Of a stretch of DNA of 64,000 nt, positions 27,620 through 36,800 are shown piece by piece. Each line of letters opens with the position of its first letter. The first letter of the stretch is position 1. Under the pieces are notes generated by a model. It searched no databases, was not told the DNA's origin, and worked only from the letters and a program-made list of their open reading frames with translations. Where the stretch lies: assembly GCF_001425625.1 (NCBI RefSeq), contig NZ_LMCP01000048.1, positions 5,907 through 69,906 on the forward strand, read 5' to 3'. Source of the DNA: Mesorhizobium sp. Root102 (GTDB taxonomy: Bacteria > Pseudomonadota > Alphaproteobacteria > Rhizobiales > Rhizobiaceae). A program made the position numbers and the translations under genes.

Positions 27620-28486
27620 TCAGTTGCACCCACCCTTCACGAAGGCGATCATCGCCTCTGTGGTCGCGGTAAGGGCCGGGCCAGTCATCGCCAGCGTCTT
27701 GCCCTGCATGATCTGCGCGGACACCACGCTGACGAGGCTGTTGTCAGGCGCGAACCATGCCCCGCCACTGGCCCCCGTTCCGAATTCAGTTGGCGCGGCT
27801 AGATAGGTGCCGCCAACCTGCGCTAGCTTCGTCGAGTCCTGCTTGTACATATACTTGCCGTCACCAAAATTGCCGGGGTACCCCATCATGCTGACGGCGG
27901 TGAAACTGCCATCCTGGCTGAGCACGAACTTTCCGGCATCTGAATTTGCCGTGGTGCGCAGCGCAGCATAGTCGAGAGCGCTTTTCTCCGCGCTTGGCGG
28001 ATCGGGACTGACTGGAATCCAATCCGTCAGCACCGCGGCCTGGTCAACGATAAACCTCGTCCCGGCGCCATCTTCATAAGCAGGGTAAAACACGACGTTC
28101 ACCGCATGCTTATCGCCGCGCCACATGCTGTGCGCCGCGGCCAGCAGAACGTTGTCTTCCGAGACGAATTGCGCGCTGGCCGTATAGTCGACTCCGTCGC
28201 GGGTGTAGAAGAGCTTGCCGCCATATTCATAAGGCGGCTGAGTCACGTCGACTCGTGCGGTGGCCGCAAGCCCCTCAGGCTTGGGTGCGGTCACGTTGCC
28301 GCCGTCGTTTTCGGAAACGGCCCGGTCACGCCGCTCCTTGGTCCAGTAGCCTTCACCCGCCTCATCGGCGGCCAAGACAGTCTTGTTGGGTTGCCAGCAA
28401 GCGAAATCGGCGGCGTCGGCGCCGCTGCAAGAAATCAGCCCGCTCAGCAACGCCAATGAGCCTGATACGATCGATCTTGAAGCCAT
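27620..28486 (-). CDS. Secreted trypsin-like serine protease, possible lipoprotein
   Basis: This 288-residue exported protease has catalytic-triad candidates His119 (LLAAAHSM), Asp172 (LDYAAL) and Ser240 (GTGASGGAW), in the order of the chymotrypsin/V8 fold. The N-terminus is a signal sequence with LISC (17-20), which satisfies a lipobox; ordinary cleavage after GADA is the alternative. It ends nine bases from the convergent Crp gene. The 239-base gap upstream (28487-28725), between it and putA, shows no other gene. Confidence 0.8.
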   Translation of the reverse strand: MASRSIVSGSLALLSGLISCSGADAADFACWQPNKTVLAADEAGEGYWTKERRDRAVSENDGGNVTAPKPEGLAATARVDVTQPPYEYGGKLFYTRDGVDYTASAQFVSEDNVLLAAAHSMWRGDKHAVNVVFYPAYEDGAGTRFIVDQAAVLTDWIPVSPDPPSAEKSALDYAALRTTANSDAGKFVLSQDGSFTAVSMMGYPGNFGDGKYMYKQDSTKLAQVGGTYLAAPTEFGTGASGGAWFAPDNSLVSVVSAQIMQGKTLAMTGPALTATTEAMIAFVKGGCN

Positions 28487-28725
28487 CTTCGTCTCCTCGT
28501 CCTTGCCTCAATCGGATTGGCGCCACCACCACGATTTGGCGATGAGAAAACCCGGTTGGTGTCGGACCATCCGACATCGGCAAGACTACGTGGCACCGAG
28601 ACGATCGGCAGTTCCGCAGGCTACAGTGGAAACGAATTTCTGATCTTGTGCCCGAATTCACCAAGCCGGCAACGCCTTACGTTTGCCGGCTTCTCCCCTT
28701 GCGGCGCCGAATACCCGCCAGCTCT

Positions 28726-31700
28726 CTAGGCAGCGGCCAGCAGGCTCGCATTGCCGCCAGCGGCCGTGGTGTCGACGCAGACAGCCCGTTCATGTGCATA
28801 GGCCGCCGGGTTCAGCACCTCGCTGACCAGCGGCACGATCGGGCCGGAGCGCTCAGCGATAACCTTGCGCACGATGCGCGCGGCCTCGGGCGTGCCCGAG
28901 AAGGCAACGACATCGACGCGCAGCGAGCGCGCTTCGACCGGATCCGGCCGGCCGTCTATGGCGGCCAGCGGTAGACCCTTGCCGGTGAGCGCCGAGAGTG
29001 CCGACGGCGCACCGGGCGCCACGGCCAGCACCGCATTGCCGGCGGCGAGTGCCTGGATCGTCTGCGCGAGCAGCGTGTCGCCATCAGGACCAAGGCACAG
29101 CACCCGTCCGCGCGGCGACAGCGACAGCGTGTTGGCCTCGCCGGTCGGCCCGGGCAGGTCGACCTGGCCGAAGTCGATGCCGGCGGCGGCGCCTATGGCC
29201 GCGGCACCCTTGCCGCGCAGATGCTTCCTCAGAATGGCGATCCGGTCCGGACGCGTCGACCAGCCGCCAAGTGTGGGATCAGGCAGATTGTCGGCAAGTT
29301 CGGTCGCCGTCACCTTATGGCCATCCTGCAAATGGGTACCGGCCTCCGGCCCCTTGCGGAAGCGCCTGAGATAGTGCGGACCGCCGGCCTTCGGTCCAGT
29401 GCCCGACAGCCCCTCGCCGCCAAAGGGCTGCGAACCAACGACGGCGCCGATCTGGTTGCGGTTGACATAGATGTTGCCGGCATGGATGCCGTCGACGAAA
29501 TGCTGTACGCGGCCCTCGATGCGGGTGTGCAGGCCGAAGGTCAGGCCATAGCCCTTGCGGTTGATGGCGGCGATGACCGCATCGATCTCGTCGGCGTCGA
29601 AGGTGGCGACATGCAGCACCGGCCCGAACACTTCGCGCTCCATGTCCTCGATACCCTTGACCCGGAAGACGTGCGGCGCGACGAAGCGACCCTCCTTGGG
29701 TGCCTCGAGCTTGGCGATCAGCCGGCCCTGCAGGCCCATCTTCGTGCAGTACTCGCGGATCGAGCTTTGCGCCTCGTCGTCGATGACAGGGCCGACATCG
29801 GTCGAAATCCGCCAGGGATCACCAATGCTGAGCGCCTCCATGGCGCCTTTCAGCATCTCCAGCATCTTCTTCTCGACGTCCTTCTGCACGTAGAGCACGC
29901 GCAGCGCTGAGCAGCGTTGGCCGGCACTCTGGAAGGCCGAGGCCAGAATGTCGCGCACCGCCTGCTCGGGCAGCGCGGTGGAATCGACGATCATGGCGTT
30001 GAGGCCGCCGGTTTCGGCGATCAGCATGGCGTCGGGCGCGGCGGTCTCGGCCAGTTGTTTTTCGATCAGCTTGGCGACCTCGGTCGAGCCGGTGAAGCAG
30101 ACGCCGGCAATGCGCGGATCGGCGGTGAGTGGCCCGCCGACCGATGGGCCGTCGCCAGGCAGCAACTGAATAACGTCTTCCGGCACGCCGGCCTCGCGCA
30201 GCAGTTCGACGGCGCGAAAGGCGATCAGCGGCGTCTGCTCGGCCGGCTTGGCGATGACCGAATTGCCGGTGACAAGTGCTGCCGCGATCTGGCCGGTGAA
30301 GATGGCGAGCGGGAAATTCCATGGCGAAATGCAGACGATGGCGCCGCGCGCTTGCGTGCCCGCCTCCGCATTGGCCGCCTCGGTGGCGTAGTAGCGCAGG
30401 AAGTCGACGGCTTCGCGCACCTCGGCCACACCGTCGGCCAGCGATTTGCCGGCCTCCCTTGTGGCCAGTGCAAAGAACTCGACGGCATTCGCCTCATACA
30501 GATCGGCGGCGCGGTTGAGGATGGCGGCGCGCTCGGCCACGGGACGCTTCGCCCAGGCCGGTTGCGCTTCCACCGCGATGCGCACGGCGGTCGCGACTTG
30601 CTTGGCAGCGGCCTCGCTGACCGTGCCGACCACTTCGGAAGGCTTTGCCGGATTGACGATCGGGCGCTGCTTGCCGTAGCCGGCGGCACGGGTGATCGGC
30701 TTGGCATGCCAGCGATCCGGCCCGGCGAAAGCGGCCTTGGCCTTGTCGATCGCCGCCAGCGTCACCGTGTCGGTGATATCAAAACCCTTCGAGTTGCGAC
30801 GGCCGGCGCCAAAAATCTGGGAAGGCCGGGCAATCGCCGGATTGGCGGCCGGACCCTGGCTCTCGACGGTTTCGAGCGGATCGCGGGCGATGTCCTCCGG
30901 CTCGACGTCCTCGTCGGTCAGTTGGTGCACGAAAGAGGAGTTGGCGCCGTTCTCCAGCAACCGGCGGACCAGATAGGCAAGCAGATCGGAATGCGCTCCG
31001 ACCGGTGCATAGATGCGGCAGCGTGTGCCTTCGGCCTGGCGCACCGTCTCGTGCAGGGCCTCGCCCATGCCGTGCAAGCGCTGGAACTCGAAGGCATCGC
31101 GATTCGTCGCCATCGACAGGATCGCGGCGACGGTATGCGCGTTGTGAGTGGCGAACTGCGGATAGATGCGGTCGGTCATGCCAAGCAGCTTCTTGGCGCA
31201 GGCCATGTAGGAGACGTCGGTGTTGGCCTTGCGGGTGAAGACGGGATAGCCTGACAGTCCCAGCGTTTGCGCCCGCTTGATCTCGGTGTCCCAATAAGCA
31301 CCCTTGACCAGCCGCACCATGATGTTGCGGTCGTATCTCTTGGCCAGCGCGTAGAGCCAGTCGATGGCGAAGGCCGCGCGTGGCCCATACGCTTGCACCA
31401 CGACACCAAAGCCGTTCCAGCCGGCAAGCTCCGGCTCGGCCAGCACCCGCTCGATCACGTCGAGCGACAGATCGAGGCGGTCAGCCTCCTCGGCGTCGAT
31501 GTTGAGGCCCATGCGCGAATGGCGCGCGGCCAGCGCCAGCGACAGCAACCGCTCGGCCATGACAGGCAGCATCTCGTCCCTCTGCGCCACCTCATAACGC
31601 GGGTGCAGCGCCGAAAGCTTGACCGAGATGCCGTGGTTCTGCCTGATATCAGGGCCGTTGGAGCCGGCATCGAGCGACGAAATCGCGTCGGCATAGGCCT

Positions 31701-32337
31701 TGTGATAGCGCAAGGCGTCGGCCTCGGTGCGGGCTGCTTCGCCCAGCATGTCGAAGGAATAGAGATAGCCCTTCTGCGTCATCGGTCGGCCGCGCTTGAC
31801 AGCCTCGGCGACGGTGCGGCCGAGCACGAACTGCTCGCCCATCTCGCGCATGGCGGCTGCCACCGCCTTGCGGATGACCGGCTCGCCCAGCCGGCGCAGC
31901 ATCGAGCGCAGCGTGCCCTCGATGCCGCCCTCGCCCTCATCGAGAACGCGGCCGGTCAGCATCAGCGCCCAGGTCGAGGCGTTGACGAAGATGGAGCTCG
32001 AGCCGCCGGAATGCGCCGACCAGTCGTGCGGCGCGATCTTGTCGGCGATGAGGTCGTCCATCGTCTCGGTGTCAGGCACGCGCAGCAGCGCCTCGGCCAG
32101 GCACATCAGCGCCACGCCTTCCTTGGTGGAGAGGCCGTAGGCCGAGAGGAAGACTTCCATCAGCCGAGGATCCGACGAGCCGCGTACCGCCCGCACCAGA
32201 TCGGCGGCCCGGGCCGAGATCGCCTTGCGGTCTTTCACTGGAAGGCCCGTCGCCTCGGCAAGCCGCTGCACGGCCTCGTCTTCATCGGGCAGGTAGTTGG
32301 CGCGGATCTGCTGGCGGATGGCATCAAGCGCTGGCAT
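28726..32337 (-). CDS. putA: Bifunctional proline dehydrogenase/L-glutamate gamma-semialdehyde dehydrogenase
   Basis: This 1203-residue PutA oxidises proline to glutamate in two coupled steps, with FAD then NAD. An N-terminal helical region leads to the proline dehydrogenase barrel (about 185-480, MVRLVKGAYWDTEIKRAQ, then AYLVRRLLENGANSSF). The aldehyde dehydrogenase follows (about 570-1040, ISPWNFPLAIFTGQIAAAL, FTGSTEVAKLI, catalytic Cys in AGQRCSALRV), and then a C-terminal domain. There is no N-terminal ribbon-helix-helix, so it is not self-regulating like E. coli PutA. Control should come from the divergent putR. The start is taken at ATG 32337, the family N-terminus (MPALDAIRQQIR). Confidence 0.95.
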   Translation of the reverse strand: MPALDAIRQQIRANYLPDEDEAVQRLAEATGLPVKDRKAISARAADLVRAVRGSSDPRLMEVFLSAYGLSTKEGVALMCLAEALLRVPDTETMDDLIADKIAPHDWSAHSGGSSSIFVNASTWALMLTGRVLDEGEGGIEGTLRSMLRRLGEPVIRKAVAAAMREMGEQFVLGRTVAEAVKRGRPMTQKGYLYSFDMLGEAARTEADALRYHKAYADAISSLDAGSNGPDIRQNHGISVKLSALHPRYEVAQRDEMLPVMAERLLSLALAARHSRMGLNIDAEEADRLDLSLDVIERVLAEPELAGWNGFGVVVQAYGPRAAFAIDWLYALAKRYDRNIMVRLVKGAYWDTEIKRAQTLGLSGYPVFTRKANTDVSYMACAKKLLGMTDRIYPQFATHNAHTVAAILSMATNRDAFEFQRLHGMGEALHETVRQAEGTRCRIYAPVGAHSDLLAYLVRRLLENGANSSFVHQLTDEDVEPEDIARDPLETVESQGPAANPAIARPSQIFGAGRRNSKGFDITDTVTLAAIDKAKAAFAGPDRWHAKPITRAAGYGKQRPIVNPAKPSEVVGTVSEAAAKQVATAVRIAVEAQPAWAKRPVAERAAILNRAADLYEANAVEFFALATREAGKSLADGVAEVREAVDFLRYYATEAANAEAGTQARGAIVCISPWNFPLAIFTGQIAAALVTGNSVIAKPAEQTPLIAFRAVELLREAGVPEDVIQLLPGDGPSVGGPLTADPRIAGVCFTGSTEVAKLIEKQLAETAAPDAMLIAETGGLNAMIVDSTALPEQAVRDILASAFQSAGQRCSALRVLYVQKDVEKKMLEMLKGAMEALSIGDPWRISTDVGPVIDDEAQSSIREYCTKMGLQGRLIAKLEAPKEGRFVAPHVFRVKGIEDMEREVFGPVLHVATFDADEIDAVIAAINRKGYGLTFGLHTRIEGRVQHFVDGIHAGNIYVNRNQIGAVVGSQPFGGEGLSGTGPKAGGPHYLRRFRKGPEAGTHLQDGHKVTATELADNLPDPTLGGWSTRPDRIAILRKHLRGKGAAAIGAAAGIDFGQVDLPGPTGEANTLSLSPRGRVLCLGPDGDTLLAQTIQALAAGNAVLAVAPGAPSALSALTGKGLPLAAIDGRPDPVEARSLRVDVVAFSGTPEAARIVRKVIAERSGPIVPLVSEVLNPAAYAHERAVCVDTTAAGGNASLLAAA

Positions 32338-32411
32338 GGCGGTCCCATGGATCGAGCAAAGGGGATCGGGCCGGCGGTCACCGGACCGAATGGCGCAAGC
32401 TAGCACAGGTG

Positions 32412-32428
32412 CGAAATTTCGACCGGTC
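32412..32428. promoter_or_regulatory. Adjacent palindromes in the putA-putR gap, candidate PutR operator
   Basis: CGAAATTTCG (32412-32421) and GACCGGTC (32421-32428) are perfect palindromes sharing one base. They lie 75 bases upstream of putA and about 73 before putR. Lrp-type PutR proteins bind such divergent gaps. Binding here is inferred. Confidence 0.4.
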
Positions 32429-32500
32429 CAAAGAAATCGACATCACAGGCCATTCGGTCTATCTTGGTAGGAAAAACTTATCATACGGACTGTAGACTCG

Positions 32501-32953
32501 ATGACAGAAGACCAATTGGACCGCATCGACAGGAATATCCTCGCCGCGCTGGCAAGCGATGGCCGGCTTTCCATGTCAGAACTGGCGGCAAAGGTCGGCC
32601 TGTCGAAGACGCCGGTGCAGGCGCGGGTGAAGCGGCTGGAGAAGGACGGCTACATCAGGGGCTACCAGGCGATCATCGACCGCGAGCGCATGGGCGAAGG
32701 CCATGTCGCCTTCGTCCAGGTGAAATTGTCCGACACCCGATCCGCCGCGCTCGACGCCTTCAACCGGTCCGTACAGGCCGTGCCCGAGATCGAACAGTGC
32801 CACATGATGGCATCGAGCTTCGATTATCTGCTGAAAGTCCGCACAAGGGATATCGCCGCCTACCGCCGCGTCCTGGGCGAGCGCATCTCGGCGCTCCCCC
32901 ACGTCGCCCAGACCTCGACCTTCGTGGCGATGGAGACGGTCAAGGATCGGTAA
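32501..32953 (+). CDS. putR: Lrp/AsnC-family proline-responsive regulator
   Basis: This 150-residue Lrp-family protein has a helix-turn-helix (LDRIDRNILAALASDGRLSM; ELAAKVGLSKTPVQARVKRL) and a C-terminal RAM ligand-binding domain (VPEIEQCHMMASSFDYLLKV). It is divergent from putA, as PutR is in Agrobacterium, Rhodobacter and Caulobacter, where it activates putA in the presence of proline. The stop is two bases from the convergent cytochrome peroxidase gene. Confidence 0.92.
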   Translation: MTEDQLDRIDRNILAALASDGRLSMSELAAKVGLSKTPVQARVKRLEKDGYIRGYQAIIDRERMGEGHVAFVQVKLSDTRSAALDAFNRSVQAVPEIEQCHMMASSFDYLLKVRTRDIAAYRRVLGERISALPHVAQTSTFVAMETVKDR

Positions 32954-32954
32954 T

Positions 32955-34154
32955 TCACTCCGCCAACGTCTTCAGGAACGCCACCAGCGCTGCACGCTCT
33001 CGGTCTGAAAGCTCCAGCGGGTGAACCTCTGACACCCCTTCGACGCTGGGAGCAGCCTTGGCGTAGTGCGCCACCACCTCGTCGAGCGACGAGAACTGCC
33101 CGGCATGCATGTAGGGCGGCCGCGTTGCCGCTCCGCGCAGCGACGGCGTCTTGTAGGCGCGGATCAGTTGCGGCGCATCCTTGACCATGAAGCGGAGCTC
33201 GCCGCAGGCGCCGGCGTCGCCATCGCGGAAGGCACCAAGGCAGTTGAACGGGTCGGCCTCGACTTGGCGCACGGCATCGATGCGGCCGCGATCCAGCGGC
33301 AGAACCGCAACGGGCGGCACACCGGTGTTGTGAAAACCGTTGTCGGTGAAGCGGGGGCCGTCGTGGCAGGTCACGCAATTGGCCTTGCCGATGAACAGTT
33401 TCAGCCCAAGGATTTCCTCCTTGGAAAAGACCGCATCGCCTTTCGGCTCGGCGCCGGTGGCGAGATCCAGCGCGAAGCGATCGAAGCGCGTCGGCGCCGG
33501 CTCGATCGACCGTTCGAACGCGGCGATCGCCTTGCCGATATTGGCAAAGACGCCGTTGATGGCGTCGCGCTGCGCACCGCTCATCGCGTTCCAGGCAGCC
33601 TTCTCGGCATCTGTTCCAAGTGGGCTGGCATTCAACGGCATGTCGGAGAAGTCGGGCAGCGGCCCGAAGATGCGCTCATAGCGCTCGCCGAAGCGCGCCT
33701 TGATGTAATGCGCGTAGGCGGCGCGGTTTCCCGCCTGCTCCAGCGGATTTTCGAGCGGCGTCAGCGCTTGCGCCCACAGGCTGTCGCGGCGGCCGTCCCA
33801 AAAGAACCAGGGATCGCGCGCCACGCCGGCCAACGGCATGGTGCGCCGGTTGGTGTGGCCGACACCGACCGCTTGCGGCAGGTCGTCCTGGAATTGCCGG
33901 TCGATCTTGTGGCAGGTCGAGCACGACACCGTGCCGTCGCGGCTCATGCCCAGATCGAAGAACAGCGTCGAGCCGAGTGCGGCGGCGGCCGGCACGTCGG
34001 CAAAGCGGTTGGTGGTGTCGGGCTTCAGCGCCGGCAACCTCGACAGCGCCAGCGAGGCGATGGTCTTCTTCTCGGCGTCGGAAAAATCCGGCTTGCCGCA
34101 GCCGACGAGGCTGACGGCGACCACCAGCGCCAGAAAGCAGAAAAGGCGCTTCAT
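32955..34154 (-). CDS. Di-haem cytochrome c peroxidase-family lipoprotein (MauG/CcpA type)
   Basis: This 399-residue exported protein has two c-type haem motifs, CSTCH (78-82) and CVTCH (260-264). It belongs to the cytochrome c peroxidase/MauG family. The N-terminus carries a lipobox LVGC (16-19), so it is probably anchored facing the periplasm. It may reduce hydrogen peroxide or oxidise a protein partner. The methionine or tyrosine that separates CcpA from MauG activity was not assigned. A small YtkA/FixH-like membrane protein is encoded seven bases upstream, probably in one operon. Confidence 0.9.
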   Translation of the reverse strand: MKRLFCFLALVVAVSLVGCGKPDFSDAEKKTIASLALSRLPALKPDTTNRFADVPAAAALGSTLFFDLGMSRDGTVSCSTCHKIDRQFQDDLPQAVGVGHTNRRTMPLAGVARDPWFFWDGRRDSLWAQALTPLENPLEQAGNRAAYAHYIKARFGERYERIFGPLPDFSDMPLNASPLGTDAEKAAWNAMSGAQRDAINGVFANIGKAIAAFERSIEPAPTRFDRFALDLATGAEPKGDAVFSKEEILGLKLFIGKANCVTCHDGPRFTDNGFHNTGVPPVAVLPLDRGRIDAVRQVEADPFNCLGAFRDGDAGACGELRFMVKDAPQLIRAYKTPSLRGAATRPPYMHAGQFSSLDEVVAHYAKAAPSVEGVSEVHPLELSDRERAALVAFLKTLAE

Positions 34155-34161
34155 CGATCGC

Positions 34162-34611
34162 TCACAGCACCACGTTGAACAGTACTGTGTCGGAGCCGGC
34201 GCCGGACGAGATGGCGAAACGAAGTTGCCACCAGCCGCTCATGGTGAATTTCAGCCCCTCGACTCGGTAACGGCCTTCGCCCAGGTAATCGGTGACCTGC
34301 GGGCTGGTCGGCAGGCCGTGATTGTGTTGCGGCATGCCGCCGGAGATGGCGATCGCGGCGCGCTCCACCGAAGCCCCTGTCTTTGTTTTCAGGGTCAGCA
34401 GCCAGGATTCCAGTTCGCCCTGCCGCACCACGCCCCGTTCCGGCACGAAGCTCGCCATGTACAGCCCGTTGTCGCTTTTCTTCGTCCGCGCGACATCCGG
34501 GCCGGCAGGCTGCGCCGACCGCGGCGCCGTCAGATAGACGACCGCGAGAATGCCGACCAGCAAGGCAGCCAGACCAAGACCTGCTAAGAGATAACGCCAT
34601 AGTGATGCCAA
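34162..34611 (-). CDS. YtkA/FixH-like membrane-anchored protein
   Basis: This protein of about 149 residues has one N-terminal membrane anchor (YLLAGLGLAALLVGILAVVYL) and a periplasmic beta-sandwich domain. GGMPQHNHGLPTSPQV and YRVEGLKFTMSGWWQLRFAI resemble YtkA/FixH-type domains, some of which act in copper or cytochrome assembly. The start chosen is TTG at 34611, six bases after GAGGA. The same frame is open to an ATG at 34710, but without a ribosome site. It sits just upstream of the di-haem peroxidase gene, so a maturation or electron-transfer role is plausible. Confidence 0.7.
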   Translation of the reverse strand: MASLWRYLLAGLGLAALLVGILAVVYLTAPRSAQPAGPDVARTKKSDNGLYMASFVPERGVVRQGELESWLLTLKTKTGASVERAAIAISGGMPQHNHGLPTSPQVTDYLGEGRYRVEGLKFTMSGWWQLRFAISSGAGSDTVLFNVVL

Positions 34612-34762
34612 ACCGGTTCCTCTTGTGCAGACAACGCTCTGCCGAACGGATTGCATCCCGCCAGCCTGTGGGAAAACGCTGTGGCGGAAAAAACCCTGCT
34701 TGCCAAGCATGGCGCTGCCGATGGCAAAAAGCTACAGCACCGAGATCACAGGAGGACTGTAC

Positions 34763-35689
34763 ATGGCGGGAACCGGCGTCGCCTCGATCGGCGAATGCAT
34801 GCTCGAACTGTCGGGCCAGACGGGACCGAACTGGCGCATGGGCTTTGCCGGCGACACGTTCAACATGCTGTGGGCGCTGCATGCGTTAAGTGCAGACCGG
34901 CCGGCAACCTATGTCTCGGCCTTCGGCGACGATCCCTTCTCGCAAGGCCAGATCGATTTCTTCGCCGAGAACGGCATCGGCATCGGCTCCAGCCCGGTCA
35001 TAGCGGGCGCACGGCCCGGCCTCTATGCCATCACGCTGACCGGGGCCGAGCGTTCCTTCACCTACTGGCGTTCCGACGCTGCTGCCCGGCAGCTCGCCTC
35101 GAATCCGGCCGCGCTGTCGAAAAGCCTGGAAAACCAAGCGCTTGTATACTTTTCCGGAATCACTTTGGCAATTCTGGACGATGCCGCTCGCGCCACGTTG
35201 CTGGCGGCCGTCGCCAAGGCGCGCTCGGCTGGTTCACTTGTCGCCTTCGACCCCAACTACCGGCCACGGCTCTGGCGCAATCGCGTGGAGGCGCAGGTAG
35301 CGATCGTCGAAGCCCTTGCCGTCACCGACATCGCATTGCCGACCTTCCCCGACGAGCAGGTGCTGTTTGGCGATGCAACACCGCAAGCGACCGCGGAGCG
35401 GCTCGGGCAACTCGTCGGCGAGATCGTCGTCAAGAATGGCGAAGCGCCGGCGCTGATTGCCCAAGGAAGAATACGGCGCGAGGTCCCGGCGATCCATGTC
35501 GCCGCTCCCGTCGACACGACCGGCGCAGGCGATTCCTTCAACGGCGGCTATCTTGCGGCCCGTCTTGCCAGCCATGACCCGCTGGAAGCAGCGCGCCGTG
35601 CCCATCGTGTCGCCGCCGCCGTGGTGCAGGTGCGCGGCGCGCTGGCGCCGTTCGACACGCTGCGAGCGGCATTCGCCGGATATCGTTAA
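34763..35689 (+). CDS. kdgK: PfkB-family sugar kinase, probably 2-keto-3-deoxygluconate kinase
   Basis: This 308-residue ribokinase-fold enzyme has GFAGDTFNMLWALHAL near the N-terminus and the ATP/catalytic motif DTTGAGDSFNGGYLAARL near residue 255. The GECMLEL start and the RSDAAARQL region suit 2-keto-3-deoxygluconate kinases of the Entner-Doudoroff or hexuronate routes. The ATG at 34763 follows GGAGGA by six bases. Its 3' end overlaps the convergent aldose epimerase gene by four bases. Substrate assignment is by similarity only. Confidence 0.85.
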   Translation: MAGTGVASIGECMLELSGQTGPNWRMGFAGDTFNMLWALHALSADRPATYVSAFGDDPFSQGQIDFFAENGIGIGSSPVIAGARPGLYAITLTGAERSFTYWRSDAAARQLASNPAALSKSLENQALVYFSGITLAILDDAARATLLAAVAKARSAGSLVAFDPNYRPRLWRNRVEAQVAIVEALAVTDIALPTFPDEQVLFGDATPQATAERLGQLVGEIVVKNGEAPALIAQGRIRREVPAIHVAAPVDTTGAGDSFNGGYLAARLASHDPLEAARRAHRVAAAVVQVRGALAPFDTLRAAFAGYR

Positions 35690-36708
35690 GGCAGGCGGAA
35701 GCGGTATTCCGTGACGTGGTGGTAGATCGCGCCCGGCCACAGCGTTGCCTGCGGGAAATAGGGCCGGTTCGGCGCATCCGGCCACACCTGCGGCTCGAGG
35801 CAGAAACCGCAAAAGGCCTTGTAGTTCCGCCCCTCCAGCCCGGTGCGCGGCGTCACATACTGGCCGGTATAAAGCTGAACGCCGGGCTCGGTTGTCCAGA
35901 CCTCCATCTCGACGCCGGAACTGGCGCCTTGCGTCCATGCCGCCTGCTTGAGCGGCCCGCGTGTCGAAGCAAGACAGAAATTCTGGTCGTAGGGCAGCTG
36001 CTCACCCTCGGTCTCCATGCGCAGCGGCCGCGCCTGGCGGAAATCGAACGGCGTGCCGTCTACCGGCTTGACCACCCCGGTCGGGATCATGTCGCCATCG
36101 ACCGGCAGATAGGCGCCGGCATTCAGCATCATCCTGTGGTCGAGAATGTCGCCGGCGCCGCCATCATCCAGGTTGAAATAGGAATGCTGGGTGAGATTGC
36201 ACAGCGTCGGCTCCTCGCAGGTGGCGGTCAGCTCGACGCTGAGCGTGCCGGGGATCTTCAGCCGGTAGGTGCAGGTGACGTCAAGCGCGCCGGGAAAACC
36301 CATTGTGCCGTCGGGATCGTGCAGCGTCAGCGTGACGAAATCCCTGCCATGCAGGGAAACCGTCCACGGCCGGCGGGAGTAACCTTGCGAGCCGCCATGC
36401 AGCGTATGCTTGTCGAGGAAGTTTTGCTCGGTCTGGTAGCGGTTGCCGCCAATGGTGAAGCGGCCATCGCGGATGCGGTTGGCATAGCGGCCGACGACCG
36501 CGCCGAAGAAGCCCGTATCCGTCTCGTAGCCTTCCAGACGATCATAGCCGAGCACCAGCGGCGCATCGTGCCCGGTCAGGCGCAAATCCTGGATGATTGC
36601 GCCCAGACCGATGATGTTGGCGGTGATACCGCCGCCCCTGATCGTGAAGCGACGCACCGGTTCGCCTGCCTGCGTCGTACCGAAAACCTCGCCGTCCTTC
36701 ATCGCCAT
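35686..36708 (-). CDS. galM: Aldose 1-epimerase (galactose mutarotase)
   Basis: This 340-residue mutarotase interconverts alpha and beta anomers of aldoses. Substrate-binding and catalytic segments are visible: GAVVGRYANRI, HTLHGG, TQHSYFNLDD (catalytic His) and LEPQVWPDAPN (catalytic Glu). The start at 36708 gives MAMKDGEVFG; the second Met is equally possible. It is convergent with the KDG kinase and downstream of gabD in the same direction. Confidence 0.92.
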   Translation of the reverse strand: MAMKDGEVFGTTQAGEPVRRFTIRGGGITANIIGLGAIIQDLRLTGHDAPLVLGYDRLEGYETDTGFFGAVVGRYANRIRDGRFTIGGNRYQTEQNFLDKHTLHGGSQGYSRRPWTVSLHGRDFVTLTLHDPDGTMGFPGALDVTCTYRLKIPGTLSVELTATCEEPTLCNLTQHSYFNLDDGGAGDILDHRMMLNAGAYLPVDGDMIPTGVVKPVDGTPFDFRQARPLRMETEGEQLPYDQNFCLASTRGPLKQAAWTQGASSGVEMEVWTTEPGVQLYTGQYVTPRTGLEGRNYKAFCGFCLEPQVWPDAPNRPYFPQATLWPGAIYHHVTEYRFRLP

Positions 36709-36800
36709 GCCCGTAAATGCCAGTTGATCCAGAAGACTTCGGCTGGTTTTCCCATGAGAGATGGGCAGGCCATTGGCCTCCCCTTCTCAGAGATAGCCTA

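Noticed and set aside
31267..32403. 378-codon + strand frame opposite putA
   Set aside because: Antisense to the proline dehydrogenase domain; Arg/His-rich composition without motifs.
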